Positions 48,043 to 58,700 of a stretch of DNA of 64,000 nt are shown here, piece after piece; position 1 is the first letter of the stretch, and the number at the start of each line of letters is the position of its first letter. The notes under the pieces are model-generated. The model was not told the origin of the DNA. It was given only the letters and a program-made list of their open reading frames with translations, and did not search any database. The stretch is from Pseudomonas sp. FP2335 (GTDB taxonomy: Bacteria; Pseudomonadota; Gammaproteobacteria; Pseudomonadales; Pseudomonadaceae). The DNA lies in contig NZ_CP117437.1 of the NCBI RefSeq assembly GCF_030687535.1, forward strand, positions 3,369,501-3,433,500. Reading direction: 5' to 3'. The position numbers and the translations under genes are program-made.

Positions 48043-49743
48043 TTATCTCGCGGTAAGCACGCTGCGCACCCGTTGCGTCAGGGCTTCGGGGCTGTAGGGC
48101 TTGCTCAGCAGGTGAATGTCGGGGCTCAGCAAGTGATTGCTGGAAAGAATGTCGCGAGTGTGGCCGGAGGTGAACAGTACCGCCACGCTGGGTTGTTGTG
48201 CACGGGCCCAGGCGGCCAGGTCGGTGCTTTTGACGCGGCCAGGCATGACCACGTCGGTAAAAATCAGGTCTGGCAGCAAACCGCCTTGCAAGGCCTGCAT
48301 GGCGCGGTCGCCGTCTTCGGCAGTGAGTACGGTGTAGCCCGATTGCTGCAGCAATTCGACCACGGTCAGGCGCACGCCTTCATTGTCCTCCACCACCAGG
48401 ATGGTTTCCTGCCCGCCGGTGTGGGGCAGTTGATCGATGTGCACGTCCAGGCTTTCCGGCTCCAGGCTGTGGGGGAAATACATCTGCACCACCGAGCCCT
48501 TGCCCTCCTCGCTCCACATCTCCACGTGCCCGCCACTCTGGCGCACAAACCCGAACACCATGCTCAGGCCCAGGCCGGTGCCGTGGCCTTCACGCTTGGT
48601 GGTGAAGAACGGCTCGAACGCGCGCTTGAGGGTCAGCGCCGACATGCCCACCCCGGTGTCGGTGACCGCCAGGCGCACATACTCCCCAGGTTTGATGCTT
48701 TTGCCCGCACAATCGCTGGGGTTGAGGATGATGTTTTCACCTGTGATGCGGATCACACCCTCGCCTTTCATCGCATCGCGGGCATTGATCGCCAGGTTGA
48801 GCAGCGCGTTCTCCAACTGGTTGCGATCGACGTTGATAAGCCAGGCGTCCTGGGGCATTTGCACGTCGATATGAATGGTTTCCCCCAGCGCCCGTTGCAG
48901 CAACTCACCCAGGCCCGCATAAATGCGTTGCGGGTTGTGCACCGCTGGCGACAGCGGTTGACGCCGGGCAAACGCGAGCAGCTGCGCCGACAGCTTGGCG
49001 CCGCGTTCCACCGCCGCAATCGCCGCCGCCACACGGCGCTGCACCTGGGCGTTGTCCGGCTCATGGCGGGCCAGCAGGTGCAGGTTGCCGGCGATCACTT
49101 GCAACAGGTTGTTGAAGTCATGGGCCACGCCACCCGTAAGGCCGCCAATGGCTTCCAGCTTCTGCGACTGGCGCAGTTGCTCCTCGGCGGCGGAGCGCGC
49201 CTGTACTTCGGCGGCCACGCGCTGTTCGAGGTTGTGGGTGAGTTCCTGGCGCACCCGCTCGGACTGCACCAGTTCGGTGGTCTCCACCACAATCGCCAAT
49301 ACGCCCGCCGGTTGCTGGTTGTCGCCGGCGACCGGGCTGTAATAGAGATCCAGCCACACGGTTTCCGGCAAACCGTTGCGCAGCAGCACCAGGTCCTTGT
49401 TGTTGAACGACAAGGTGCCGCCCGCCAGGCAGGTGTCCACCACGTGCCGGTTGAAGTCGGCGACTTCCGGCCAGCCCAGCTCCACCGGCGTGCCTAGCAG
49501 GTACGGGTGGCGACCGCCGGCGAACCGCGAATAGCTGTCGTTGTAGATCATGTAACCCAGGCGCCCCCACAGCATCACCATCGGCACGGGGGACGCCAAC
49601 ATCATCTGTACGTTGCAGGCCAGGCTGGTGGACCAGCGGTCGATGGGGCCCAGGTCGGTGGCCGACCAATCGAAGGCACGGATCCGCTGGGCCATTTCAC
49701 CGGCCCAGCCTTCACAGCCATGGGGGTTGGATAAAAACTGCAT
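48043..49743 (-). CDS. Hybrid histidine kinase with PAS and receiver
   Basis: A 566-residue cytoplasmic hybrid kinase. It has an N-terminal PAS-like domain (about 15-155; GRLGYMIYNDSYSRFAGGRHP), coiled coil, HisKA with His in GGVAHDFNN, HATPase ([18 protein letters not shown]) and a receiver with Asp in IFTDVVMPG. The start at 49743 was chosen by alignment with the kinase at 21606-24101, which shares its N-terminal domain type and tail. It lies 8 nt upstream of the UvrA paralogue and is probably cotranscribed. Confidence 0.9.
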   Translation of the reverse strand: MQFLSNPHGCEGWAGEMAQRIRAFDWSATDLGPIDRWSTSLACNVQMMLASPVPMVMLWGRLGYMIYNDSYSRFAGGRHPYLLGTPVELGWPEVADFNRHVVDTCLAGGTLSFNNKDLVLLRNGLPETVWLDLYYSPVAGDNQQPAGVLAIVVETTELVQSERVRQELTHNLEQRVAAEVQARSAAEEQLRQSQKLEAIGGLTGGVAHDFNNLLQVIAGNLHLLARHEPDNAQVQRRVAAAIAAVERGAKLSAQLLAFARRQPLSPAVHNPQRIYAGLGELLQRALGETIHIDVQMPQDAWLINVDRNQLENALLNLAINARDAMKGEGVIRITGENIILNPSDCAGKSIKPGEYVRLAVTDTGVGMSALTLKRAFEPFFTTKREGHGTGLGLSMVFGFVRQSGGHVEMWSEEGKGSVVQMYFPHSLEPESLDVHIDQLPHTGGQETILVVEDNEGVRLTVVELLQQSGYTVLTAEDGDRAMQALQGGLLPDLIFTDVVMPGRVKSTDLAAWARAQQPSVAVLFTSGHTRDILSSNHLLSPDIHLLSKPYSPEALTQRVRSVLTAR

Positions 49744-49852
49744 CGGTTGGCTCAGTACGCAAAGAAGACATCGGCAAGTTTTGGAGCGCAGCAAACTTAG
49801 ATGGTTTCAACCTATGTACGTTAGGCGTTAAACAACGCACCTACCACTCGTC

Positions 49853-52800
49853 TCAGTGAAAATCCCGACTGCGCACGTGAATCCCTTCCAGCAGCGGTGT
49901 CAGGTCGGTCAACCGCCCGGCAATCAAGTGCCGCACCTCGCCCACCGCTTCCCAGCGTCCGTCCACTTTCAGCAGCCGCGACCCCACCAGTGCCTGGCGT
50001 TGGCGCTCGGCCAGGTCGCGCCAGACCACCACATTGAGGTTGCCAAACTCGTCCTCCAGGGTGACGAAGGTCACCCCGCTCGCCGTGCCTGGACGTTGAC
50101 GGCCGGTCACCAGACCCGCGACGCTGACATTGCGCCCATGCTCCACCGCCATCAGCTCCCTGGAGCTGCGGCAGCGCCGTCTGCGCAATTCATCACGCAG
50201 CAACGCCAGCGGATGCGGGCCAAGGGTAGTGCCGACGGTGGCGTAGTCGGCCTGCAAGTCTTCCCCCACCGTGGGCGCGGGCAGTTCCACCACGTCTTCA
50301 TCCGGGCTGGGCAAGCCGGCAAACAACCCGAGTTGCTTATGCACCCCGGCCACCGCCCAGCGCGCCGTGTGCCGGTTGCCCGCCAAGGCGCGCAAGGCAC
50401 CGGCATCCGCCAGCAACGCCTGGGCACGGGCGTCCAGGCCTGCGCGCTCGTCCAGGTCGGCAATATCGTTGAACGGGCGACGTTGACGCGCCGCTTCGAT
50501 GCGCCGCCCCTCCTCTTCGCGAAACCCCGCGATCATGCGCAAGCCCATGCGAATCGCCGGCTGCGCGCCCTCGATAGGTTCCAGGCTGCAATCCCAGTCA
50601 CTGGCCTGCACATCCACCGGACGGATCTGCAACCGATGTCGCCGCGCATCCTGCAGGATCTGGTCCGGACTGTAGAACCCCATGGGCCAGCTGTTGATCA
50701 GCGCACAGGCAAAGGCCGCCGGCTCATGGCACTTGAGCCAGCAACTGGCATAGGTCAGCAAGGCGAAACTGGCCGCGTGGGACTCCGGAAAGCCATAGCT
50801 GCCAAAGCCCTTGATCTGCTCGAATATCTGCGCGGCGAACGCCTCGCTGTAGCCGTTTTTCAGCATGCCGGTGCGCAGCCGTTCCTGGTGCGGCTCCAGG
50901 CCGCCGTGGCGTTTCCAGGCGGCCATGGAACGGCGCAACTGATCCGCCTCGCCGGGGCCGTAATCGGCAGCGACCATGGCGATCTGCATGACTTGCTCCT
51001 GAAACAGCGGGATGCCCAGGGTCCGCTCCAGCACCGCTTTCAATTGCGGCGAGGGATAGGTGGTCTCTTCCTCCCTGTTCCGCCGCCGCAGGTATGGATG
51101 CACCATGCCACCCTGGATCGGCCCCGGCCGCACGATCGCCACCTCGATCACCAGGTCATAAAAAGTCTTGGGCTTGAGCCTGGGCAACATCGACATCTGC
51201 GCCCGCGACTCGATCTGGAACACGCCGATGGTGTCGGCCTTGCTGATCATCGCGTAGGTCGCCGGGTCTTCCTTGGGAATGGTCGCCAAGGCCAGGTCGA
51301 GGTGACGATGGCGGCGCAGCAGATCGAAGCAGCGGCGGATCGCGCTGAGCATGCCGAGGGCGAGAATATCCACCTTGAGCAGGCCTACCGCGTCGAGGTC
51401 GTCCTTGTCCCATTGAATGATGGTGCGCTCGGCCATCGCCGCGTTTTCCACAGGCACCAGGGTGTCCAGCGGGTATTCGGAAATCACAAAACCGCCAGGG
51501 TGCTGGGACAGGTGCCGGGGGAAGCCGATCAGTTGCTGGGTCAGTGTGAGTACCCGACGCAGCAGCGGGCTGTCGGGGTCGAAGCCGCCTTCACGCAGGC
51601 GCTCAAGTGGCGGCGCAGCGTCGCTCCAGCGTCCGCAGCAGTCAGCCAGGGCGTTGATCTGATCCGGCGGCAAACCCAGGGCCTTGGCCACGTCACGCAC
51701 CGCGCCGGCGGCATGGTAGCTGCTGACCACCGCCGTCAGCGCCGCGCGGGTACGGCCATAGCGCTGGAACACGTACTGCAGCACTTCTTCGCGGCGCTCG
51801 TGTTCGAAGTCCACGTCGATGTCCGGCGGCTCATTGCGCTCTCTGGACAGAAAGCGTTCGAACAGCATATTCATCAGGCTCGGGTTGATCTCGGTGATCC
51901 CCAGGGCGAAACACACCGCCGAGTTGGCCGCCGAGCCCCGGCCCTGGCACAGGATCGAACGGCTGCGGGCAAAACGTACGATGTCGTGCACGGTGAGGAA
52001 GTAACTTTCGTAGCCCAGCTCGCTGATCAGCTCCAGCTCGTTGTTGATCTGCTGCAAGGTCTTCGCATCCACGCCCTCTGGCCAGCGCCGGGCGATGCCC
52101 TCTTCGGTCACGGCGCGCAGCCAGGAGCGGGCGTCATGGCCTGCGGGCACCAATTCGCGCGGGTAGTGGTAGCGCAACTGGCTGAGGTCGAAGGTACAGC
52201 GCCGGGCGATGGTTGCGGTTTCGTCGAGCAAGGCTTGCGGGTACAACGCGGCCAGGGCGTCGAGGCTGCGCAGATGCCGTTCGCCATTGGGATGCAGGCG
52301 CGTGCCGGCTTCGGCCACCGGCACGTGATGGCGGATCGCGGTCATGGTGTCTTGCAGGGCGCGGCGGCCACGGGCATGCATGTGCACATCGCCACAGGCC
52401 ACGGCAGGCAGTTGCAGGCTGGCGGCCAGTTGCAGGCGCTGTTCCAGCAGGCGCGCATCGTCCTGGCCGCAATGCAGCTGCACCGCCAGCCACAGGCGTT
52501 CGGCGAAGGTGCGGCGCAGCCATTGGATCTCGGCCTGGGTGGTGCGATCTTCGGCGATCCACAGTGCCAGCAGGCCGGGCAGCGGCTGGTCGAAGTCCTC
52601 TTGCAGCAGGCGGTAGCGGCCCTTCTCGGCACGCCGGCGGGCCACCGTGATCAAGCGGCACAGCTGCTGGTAACCGCTGAGGTTTTCCACCAACAGCACC
52701 AGTTTCGGGCCGTTCTCGATGCGCATCTCGCTGCCGATAATCAGCGGTAACTGCACCGCTTTGGCCGCCTGCCAGGCGCGCACAATGCCCGCCAGGGTGC

Positions 52801-52924
52801 ATTCATCGGTGATCGCCAGGGCGCTGTAGCCTTGGTGTTTGGCGCGTTCGAACAACTCCAGCGCCGTAGACGCGCCGCGCTGGAAACTGAAATTGGACAG
52901 ACAATGCAGTTCGGCGTAACTCAT
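49853..52924 (-). CDS. dnaE2: DnaE2 (ImuC) error-prone DNA polymerase
   Basis: A 1023-residue C-family polymerase. It has a PHP domain ([15 protein letters not shown] at the start), the catalytic aspartates in [18 protein letters not shown], the [12 protein letters not shown] segment, and a C-terminal OB-fold ([28 protein letters not shown]). It performs translesion synthesis in the SOS mutasome with ImuA and ImuB. Its ATG overlaps the imuB stop (ATGA), so translation is coupled. Confidence 0.96.
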   Translation of the reverse strand: MSYAELHCLSNFSFQRGASTALELFERAKHQGYSALAITDECTLAGIVRAWQAAKAVQLPLIIGSEMRIENGPKLVLLVENLSGYQQLCRLITVARRRAEKGRYRLLQEDFDQPLPGLLALWIAEDRTTQAEIQWLRRTFAERLWLAVQLHCGQDDARLLEQRLQLAASLQLPAVACGDVHMHARGRRALQDTMTAIRHHVPVAEAGTRLHPNGERHLRSLDALAALYPQALLDETATIARRCTFDLSQLRYHYPRELVPAGHDARSWLRAVTEEGIARRWPEGVDAKTLQQINNELELISELGYESYFLTVHDIVRFARSRSILCQGRGSAANSAVCFALGITEINPSLMNMLFERFLSRERNEPPDIDVDFEHERREEVLQYVFQRYGRTRAALTAVVSSYHAAGAVRDVAKALGLPPDQINALADCCGRWSDAAPPLERLREGGFDPDSPLLRRVLTLTQQLIGFPRHLSQHPGGFVISEYPLDTLVPVENAAMAERTIIQWDKDDLDAVGLLKVDILALGMLSAIRRCFDLLRRHRHLDLALATIPKEDPATYAMISKADTIGVFQIESRAQMSMLPRLKPKTFYDLVIEVAIVRPGPIQGGMVHPYLRRRNREEETTYPSPQLKAVLERTLGIPLFQEQVMQIAMVAADYGPGEADQLRRSMAAWKRHGGLEPHQERLRTGMLKNGYSEAFAAQIFEQIKGFGSYGFPESHAASFALLTYASCWLKCHEPAAFACALINSWPMGFYSPDQILQDARRHRLQIRPVDVQASDWDCSLEPIEGAQPAIRMGLRMIAGFREEEGRRIEAARQRRPFNDIADLDERAGLDARAQALLADAGALRALAGNRHTARWAVAGVHKQLGLFAGLPSPDEDVVELPAPTVGEDLQADYATVGTTLGPHPLALLRDELRRRRCRSSRELMAVEHGRNVSVAGLVTGRQRPGTASGVTFVTLEDEFGNLNVVVWRDLAERQRQALVGSRLLKVDGRWEAVGEVRHLIAGRLTDLTPLLEGIHVRSRDFH

Positions 52925-54336
52925 GCAAACCAGCCTTGCAGCCACAGCCCATCGCGCTGGCCCACGGTGCGGTAGGCCCAGCCTTGTTGACCGGCACGGG
53001 TCTGGATCAGGTAGTAGTCGCGGCGGATGTCGGCGCCGTCCCACCAGCCGGATTCGATGCGCTCCGGGCCCATGAGGATCTGGATGCCCGGCTCGGCCAG
53101 CAGGGTCGGTTCGCTCAGCAACCAGCCGGGGCGCCGGACGTTGTTCAGGGGTGGGCTGGGGCGACTGTCGGCCGCCGCTTGCCAGGCGCATTCGGGGCGA
53201 TGGTCGGCGTGAAAGCGCAGGCCCTGCACCGCGTCATCCCCTAGCCGGGCGCGCAGGCGTTCGCGCAGTTGCTCCCACGGCAGGGTCTGTTGCGGGCGGT
53301 CGTCGAACAGGTCCTGGCGCTGTGGCACGAACACCGGCAGGTCCTGGGCCACCAGGCGAAAGCCGCGCACCGGGGATGTCACCTGCACTTGCTCCAGGCG
53401 GCCGCGCGCCAGTTCGAACAGCATCGCCGGTTCACGTTCGGCACTGAGCAGGCCGACCTTGATCACGCTGTCGGGGGTCTGGGCATGCTCCAGGTGCAGG
53501 TCGAAACGCTGCACGCCACTGTCGCGCCCACAGAGGAAGGCGGACAGATCGCCGGTCAAGCGCCGCAACGGGAACAGCAGCGCCTGGTGGGATTGCACGT
53601 CGAAATTCAACTCGATGCGCACATCGAACTGATCCGGCGGTTGATAGAACGCCAGGGCCAGCGGGCGCTGCCCGGTCAAGGCATCGAGGTGTTTGAGCAG
53701 GCTGGCATCAAACCGCCGCGCCAAGGTGTGCCGGGGCAACGCCTGCACCTGGGCCAGGGTGCGCAGGCCCATGCGCGACAAGGCCGTGGCCGCTTGCGGG
53801 TCGAGGCCGGCGCGGTCAATCGGCAGCGGCGCCAAGGCCTGCATCAAGGCGCGGTCATCGGCCACCGCCAGGCCATCGTAGAGATTGGCCAGCACCCGCG
53901 CCGCTGCCGGGTTGGGCGCGGCGACGATGCGGTGGCGAAAACCCAACTCGGTCAGTTCCTGGCGCAAGCGCGCTTCGAACTGCGGCCACGGGCCGAACAA
54001 GCCCAGGCTCGACTCGATTTCAAACAACAAGGCCCGCGGGTAATACAGGCTGACCTGGGAGCTGAACCGATAGGCCCAGGCTGCCAGGAATTGCTGCCAG
54101 CGTTCGATCTCGGCGGGGTCGTATTCGGCGCTGGCAAACGTCTGGACCAGGGCATGGGCGGCGGTCAGGGATTGTCCAGGACGCAGCCCCAACGCTCGGG
54201 CCGCATCATTGACGGTTTGCAACACGCGCCGCTGCGGCGTGCCGGCCAACAGGGCCAGGGGTTGGTCCGGCTCGGGGTGCGCACGCTGCACCCCGTCCAG
54301 CGCCAATTGCGGAAAGACAATACACACCCAGCGCAT
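52921..54336 (-). CDS. imuB: ImuB, Y-family-like mutasome protein
   Basis: A 471-residue relative of Y-family polymerases. The N-terminus ([16 protein letters not shown]) has no counterpart of the catalytic acidic residues of DinB, so it is expected to be inactive as a polymerase. A possible beta-clamp-binding pentapeptide, QALLF, begins at residue 251. ImuB bridges DnaE2 to the clamp and ImuA. It follows imuA by 7 nt and overlaps dnaE2. Confidence 0.94.
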   Translation of the reverse strand: MRWVCIVFPQLALDGVQRAHPEPDQPLALLAGTPQRRVLQTVNDAARALGLRPGQSLTAAHALVQTFASAEYDPAEIERWQQFLAAWAYRFSSQVSLYYPRALLFEIESSLGLFGPWPQFEARLRQELTELGFRHRIVAAPNPAAARVLANLYDGLAVADDRALMQALAPLPIDRAGLDPQAATALSRMGLRTLAQVQALPRHTLARRFDASLLKHLDALTGQRPLALAFYQPPDQFDVRIELNFDVQSHQALLFPLRRLTGDLSAFLCGRDSGVQRFDLHLEHAQTPDSVIKVGLLSAEREPAMLFELARGRLEQVQVTSPVRGFRLVAQDLPVFVPQRQDLFDDRPQQTLPWEQLRERLRARLGDDAVQGLRFHADHRPECAWQAAADSRPSPPLNNVRRPGWLLSEPTLLAEPGIQILMGPERIESGWWDGADIRRDYYLIQTRAGQQGWAYRTVGQRDGLWLQGWFA

Positions 54337-54343
54337 GCCAACC

Positions 54344-54958
54344 TCAGTGCCCGGCCAGGGCAATCGGCGCCGGGTGGGCCAGGCCGCCGCGGCACTTGAG
54401 CACCCGCACTTGCGCGGGCTTCGCTTCAACCGCCAGGCGCAACGCGGCGGGCGATGAGTTGATCGCCTCGTTCAAGGAGCGCCAGGCGAACGCCAGGGTC
54501 TGCCCGGTTTCCGCCGCCACCTGCAAGCGCCGCAGCGCACGGTCATCGGCCTTGCGCGGCCAGCACAACACCGCGCCGCAACTGCCGGAACGCAAACACT
54601 GCTCCACTGCCCACAGCGCGTCGCGCTCCTCGGCCTGGATCACCGAGAGCAAACGCAGATCCACCCCGGCGTTCTGCCAGGCATGGGGATACGGCGTGTA
54701 GGGCGGCGCCACCAACACAATGCGCTCGCCGGCCTTTGACAAGCGTGCCAGGGTCGGCAGCACCAACTGCAACTCGCCGACGCCCTCCTTGGCCATGAGG
54801 ATTTCACTCAACGCCGCCTCCGGCCAACCGCCGCTGGGCAACACCGCGTCCAACCCCGCCAGCCCGGTGGGATGCACGCTGGACGGTGGCGCGGCGGGCC
54901 GGCCTTTCCACACGCGGCCGCCATTGAACAGCGTGTCCAGCGCAACGACGGCGCCCAT
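54344..54958 (-). CDS. imuA: ImuA, RecA-like mutasome protein
   Basis: A 204-residue ImuA (SulA-like/RecA-related) protein. The visible pattern HPTGLAGLDAVLPSGGWPEAALSEIL at the N-terminus marks the family. Its ATG shares one base with the lexA2 stop (TGATG). It is the second gene of lexA2-imuA-imuB-dnaE2 and regulates RecA interaction with the mutasome in other bacteria. Confidence 0.93.
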   Translation of the reverse strand: MGAVVALDTLFNGGRVWKGRPAAPPSSVHPTGLAGLDAVLPSGGWPEAALSEILMAKEGVGELQLVLPTLARLSKAGERIVLVAPPYTPYPHAWQNAGVDLRLLSVIQAEERDALWAVEQCLRSGSCGAVLCWPRKADDRALRRLQVAAETGQTLAFAWRSLNEAINSSPAALRLAVEAKPAQVRVLKCRGGLAHPAPIALAGH

Positions 54959-55566
54959 CAGCCTTGCCTCACCAGGCCGCAGAACACCCCTTCGATGGCC
55001 AGGTCGCGGTCGGGCCCCACCACGATCGGTTGATACGCGGGGTTGCGCGGCAACAGGCGCACGCTGTCGCCGCTGCGTTCGAAACGCTTGATGGTCACTT
55101 CGCCGTCCAGGCGCGCCACCACAATCTGCCCGTTCAAGGCCTCGGCACTGCGGCGTACGCCGACCAGATCGCCGTCAAGGATGCCGTCTTCGATCATCGA
55201 GTCGCCCTGCACCCGCAACAGGTAATCCGGGGTTTTGCTGAAGGTGGCTGGGTCCAGTTGCAGACGGCTGTGCACTTCGGCATCGGCGCCGATGGGCAAG
55301 CCTGCGGCCACCCGGCCGAGCACCGGCACATCCAGCCACTCCGGGCGCGCCGGTTGGTTGAGCAAGCGAATACCACGCGCCTGGTTCGGGTTGACCTCGA
55401 TAAAACCGGCCTCGGTCAACGCCAGCACATGCTTGCGCGCCACGCTGCGCGAGGCAAAACCGAAGGCCTCGGCGATCTCGGCGAGGCTGGGGGGCTGGCC
55501 TTGTTGCGCGATACGGTCGCGGATAAAGGTCAGGATGGCGGTGCGGCGGGGAGTCAGAGTCGTCAT
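54958..55566 (-). CDS. lexA2: LexA2-type SOS repressor
   Basis: A 202-residue LexA paralogue that heads the mutasome operon. The N-terminal wHTH is RRTAILTFIRDRIAQQGQPPSLAEIAEAFGFAS; the self-cleavage site is A-G in GRVAAGLPIG; the catalytic Ser is in GDSMIEDGIL and the Lys in GEVTIKRFER. The start at 55566 (MTTLTPRR) fits the promoter below; an in-frame ATG at 55575 has a better-spaced AGGAG but falls inside the -10 box. Two-LexA arrangements of this type are known in P. putida. Confidence 0.93.
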   Translation of the reverse strand: MTTLTPRRTAILTFIRDRIAQQGQPPSLAEIAEAFGFASRSVARKHVLALTEAGFIEVNPNQARGIRLLNQPARPEWLDVPVLGRVAAGLPIGADAEVHSRLQLDPATFSKTPDYLLRVQGDSMIEDGILDGDLVGVRRSAEALNGQIVVARLDGEVTIKRFERSGDSVRLLPRNPAYQPIVVGPDRDLAIEGVFCGLVRQG

Positions 55567-55584
55567 GGAGTACATTTGTACTCC
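55567..55584. promoter_or_regulatory. LexA2-type operator
   Basis: GGAGTAC-ATTT-GTACTCC is a perfect 7-N4-7 palindrome directly against the lexA2 start codon. It resembles the GTAC-N4-GTGC box described for P. putida LexA2 and not the CTG-N10-CAG box of LexA1. Autoregulation of the operon is expected. Confidence 0.85.
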
Positions 55585-55603
55585 TGTGAGAAATTTCTGA
55601 CAA
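55575..55603 (-). promoter_or_regulatory. Promoter of lexA2-imuA-imuB-dnaE2
   Basis: On the minus strand TTGTCA (55598-55603) and TACAAA (55575-55580) are separated by exactly 17 nt. The -10 lies inside the LexA2-type palindrome. Initiation about 7 nt downstream would fall only a base or two before the ATG at 55566. Confidence 0.6.
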
Positions 55604-55720
55604 TAGCCGCCAGTCGAGTGGCATCAGACCTGCCCTGTCGAAACCTCCCACGCAACCGCCGGATTAGCTCTACTCCCCTGCTTTGAGAACCTCTGCAAAG
55701 TCCTTCGCCTGATTTTCACC

Positions 55721-58700
55721 ATGCGAGGGATTGCAGATGGATGTTGTTTTGGATGCCCTGATCAAGGGGGCCGTGTCGTGATTTCCGCTACCAGCCAGGC
55801 GATTGGCTATCTGGTGCTGGCGGCCATGGATGCCAAATCGCGGGACGTCGACGCGGTTATCAGCGACTTCAACCGCTGCCTTAATACCTATGACGCCTGG
55901 ACGCAAAGCGCCTTCAGTGTTTCGGCGTTGGAGGTTGAACAGGTATTTAAAGTCGGCAACGAGGTGGCACTCGTCGAACCCGCCAGCCGCTCCAATCTCC
56001 CCAGCAGCACCACCGCAACCTGCCCGGCCAATGGCACGTTGACCCTGGTGCACATGTTCCAGACTGCGCGATTCGTGCCCATCGGCAACACGCCGGTGAA
56101 GGTGCAGCGGATCGATTCAGATGGCCGCCCGCTAGGTGACCCCCTCCATAAAACCATCGGCCCGAGTGGCATCCTCGAAATCAGCGAATGCGAGCGCAAC
56201 CAGCGCTACAAGGTCAGCTTCTATCCCAACCTATCCACGGCACATTTCAAGGCGCTGTACGCCTCGTATCAGGCGGTGATCGCGCCGCTGGAAGACTGGC
56301 TGCGCAGCGAATGGAAGACCACCTTCAAACCGCTGTGGAAGGACTACTCCGAAGCCAACTTCCTCCAGCGCTACCTATCGCTGCACGAGGCCTATGCACG
56401 CGGGTTTGGCGAGGCACTGTATTCACTCTGGGACACCCTCAAGCAACTGTTCCAGTGGCTGGCAGACCCGCTGGCCCACGCCGAACAACTGTTGCATTAC
56501 CTGACCGACCTCCAGTTCGAACAGCTGCTGAAAGCCGGCACCGACGCCATCGCCAAGGGTTTGCTGGTGTTGAGCGACGAGCCGCTGCTGTTTGTTTATC
56601 TGTCGGCGCTGGTCAGTTGGATGCGCCTGCTGCCCCCGCCGTATCTGAACGAGCTGCTGGGAGAGATCAGCGCCGAAGTGCTGATCAATCTGGTGCTGTG
56701 CCTTGCGACTGGCGGGATGGGCGTGGTGGTGCGCATGAGCGCGAAGGTGCTGGGCGGTATCAAGTCCCAGCGGGCGCGCAGGTGGTTGGAGCACATGGCT
56801 GGGCAATTCGGTAAGTCTCGGCTGGCGGAGCATGTCGAAGCAGCCAAACCGGTGTTGCTGGGCAGTCCCGCGACGCCGATTTCGGGGGTGCCGAGTGCGC
56901 AGTTGAAGGCCGGGACCGAGCTGGTTTCCAACCCGGTGACGGCGGTGCGGAGCAAGTCCAGGCAGCAGACGACGTTGGTGCGACAGGAACCTGTCGATGA
57001 TGTGCCCGCTGCGGGCAAGAACCCCAACGGCGATGCCGCTGCGGCTGCGGATAAAACCGCGACCCATGGCTGCCCGGTGTCGATGGTCACCGGGGAGGAG
57101 TTGCTGACCCTCACCGACGGTGTGCTGGACGGGGTGTTGTCGTTCGAATGGACGCGGCTGTATCGCACCAGTGCCGTGGAAATGGACTGCGGGCTGGGGT
57201 TTGGCTGGAGTCATGCGCTGGCCCACCGGCTGGTGGTTTCCGGTGATTCGGTGGTGTGGACCGATCATGAAAACCGCTCGACGCTGTTGCCCTTGCCGAC
57301 GGCCTCTCGGCCCGCGATCACCAATAGCCTGGCCGAAGCGGCCATTTATTTGGGTGATTTGCCTGGTGAATTGGTACTGGCCCAGGCCTCACGTTTCTAC
57401 CACTTTCAAGACGGCTTGCTGACAGCCACCAGCGATGCGTATGACAACCGGCTGCGCATTTGCCGGGATGTGCTGGGGCGCATCGAGCGGCTGGACAACG
57501 GTGTCGGGCGTTCGCTGCTTTTGCGCTACGCCTCGCACCGCATTGTTGCGGTGGACTACCAGATTCAGCGCGCCGAGGGCGCTGGCCCCTACGTTTGGGC
57601 GACAGAGTACAGCGTTGTCTCCTACACCTATGACGACATCGGTCGGTTGGTTTCGGCGACCAACGCCGTAGGCGAAAGCGAGGTGTATCGCTACGACGAC
57701 AACCACGTGATTGTTGAACGTGGCCTGGCCGGTGGGGCGAGTTTCTTCTGGGCGTGGGAACGTTCCGGCAAGGCGGCGCGCTGTGTCCGGCATTGGGCGA
57801 GCTTTTCCCAGATGGACACGCGCTATGCCTGGGACGACGACGGCCGCGTCACGCTGTTCAACGCCGATGGCAGCCAGGAGGTTTACGTCCACGACGGGCG
57901 TGCACGGCTGGTGCAGCGGGTCGATCCGGAGGGCGCAACTCACTACAAATCCTACGACGACAAAGGACGCCTGACAGTCGAGCAAGACCCGCTCGGCGCG
58001 GTGACGGCCTATCAATATGACGACGCCGGACGCCTGGTCGCGGTGTTTCCCGGGGATGATCAACCGACGTCCTACGAGCATGACAACGGCTTCGTACGGG
58101 TAGTCCGGCGTGGCGAAGCGGTATGGAAATACGAGCGTAACGATCAGGGCGATGTCACCCGCCGGACTGATCCTGACGGCCATGTCACGGACTACAGCTA
58201 CAACCAACATGGGCAACTGACGGGGGTTTGGTATCCCGATAACAGTTGCCATCGGCTGGTGTGGAACGAGCGTGGGCAGCGGGTTGAGGAACAGTTGCCG
58301 AATGGCGGCATCAAGCGCTATCGCTATGACGACGTAGGCCGCCTGGTCTCCCGCGAGGATGAACATGGCGCGCTGACCGGGTATCAGTGGGACAGCGTGG
58401 GTCGGATGATTCGCGTGGTACTGCCGGACGGCGCCACCCGCGAATACAGCTACAACGCCTACGGAAAAGTCACCGCCGAGTGCGATGAACTGGGGCACGT
58501 CACCCGCTATGAATATGCGGATGGCCTGCACCTGATCAGCCGGCGGATCAACGCCGATGGCAGCCAGGTCAAGTACCGCTACGACAACACCCGGTTGCTG
58601 CTGACCGAGATCGAAAACGAAGCCGGTGAAACCTATGGGTTGCAGTACTACCCCAACGGCCTGATCCAGCAGGAAATCGGCTTTGACGGCCAGCGCACGA

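Noticed and set aside
49856..52750. A 964-codon open frame opposite dnaE2
   Set aside because: Antisense shadow of a conserved polymerase gene; composition is Gln/His/Arg-rich and without recognisable domains.
55566..55575. LexA2 start at the upstream ATG (55575)
   Set aside because: Its ribosome site is better, but the ATG lies inside the predicted -10 box; kept only as an alternative.
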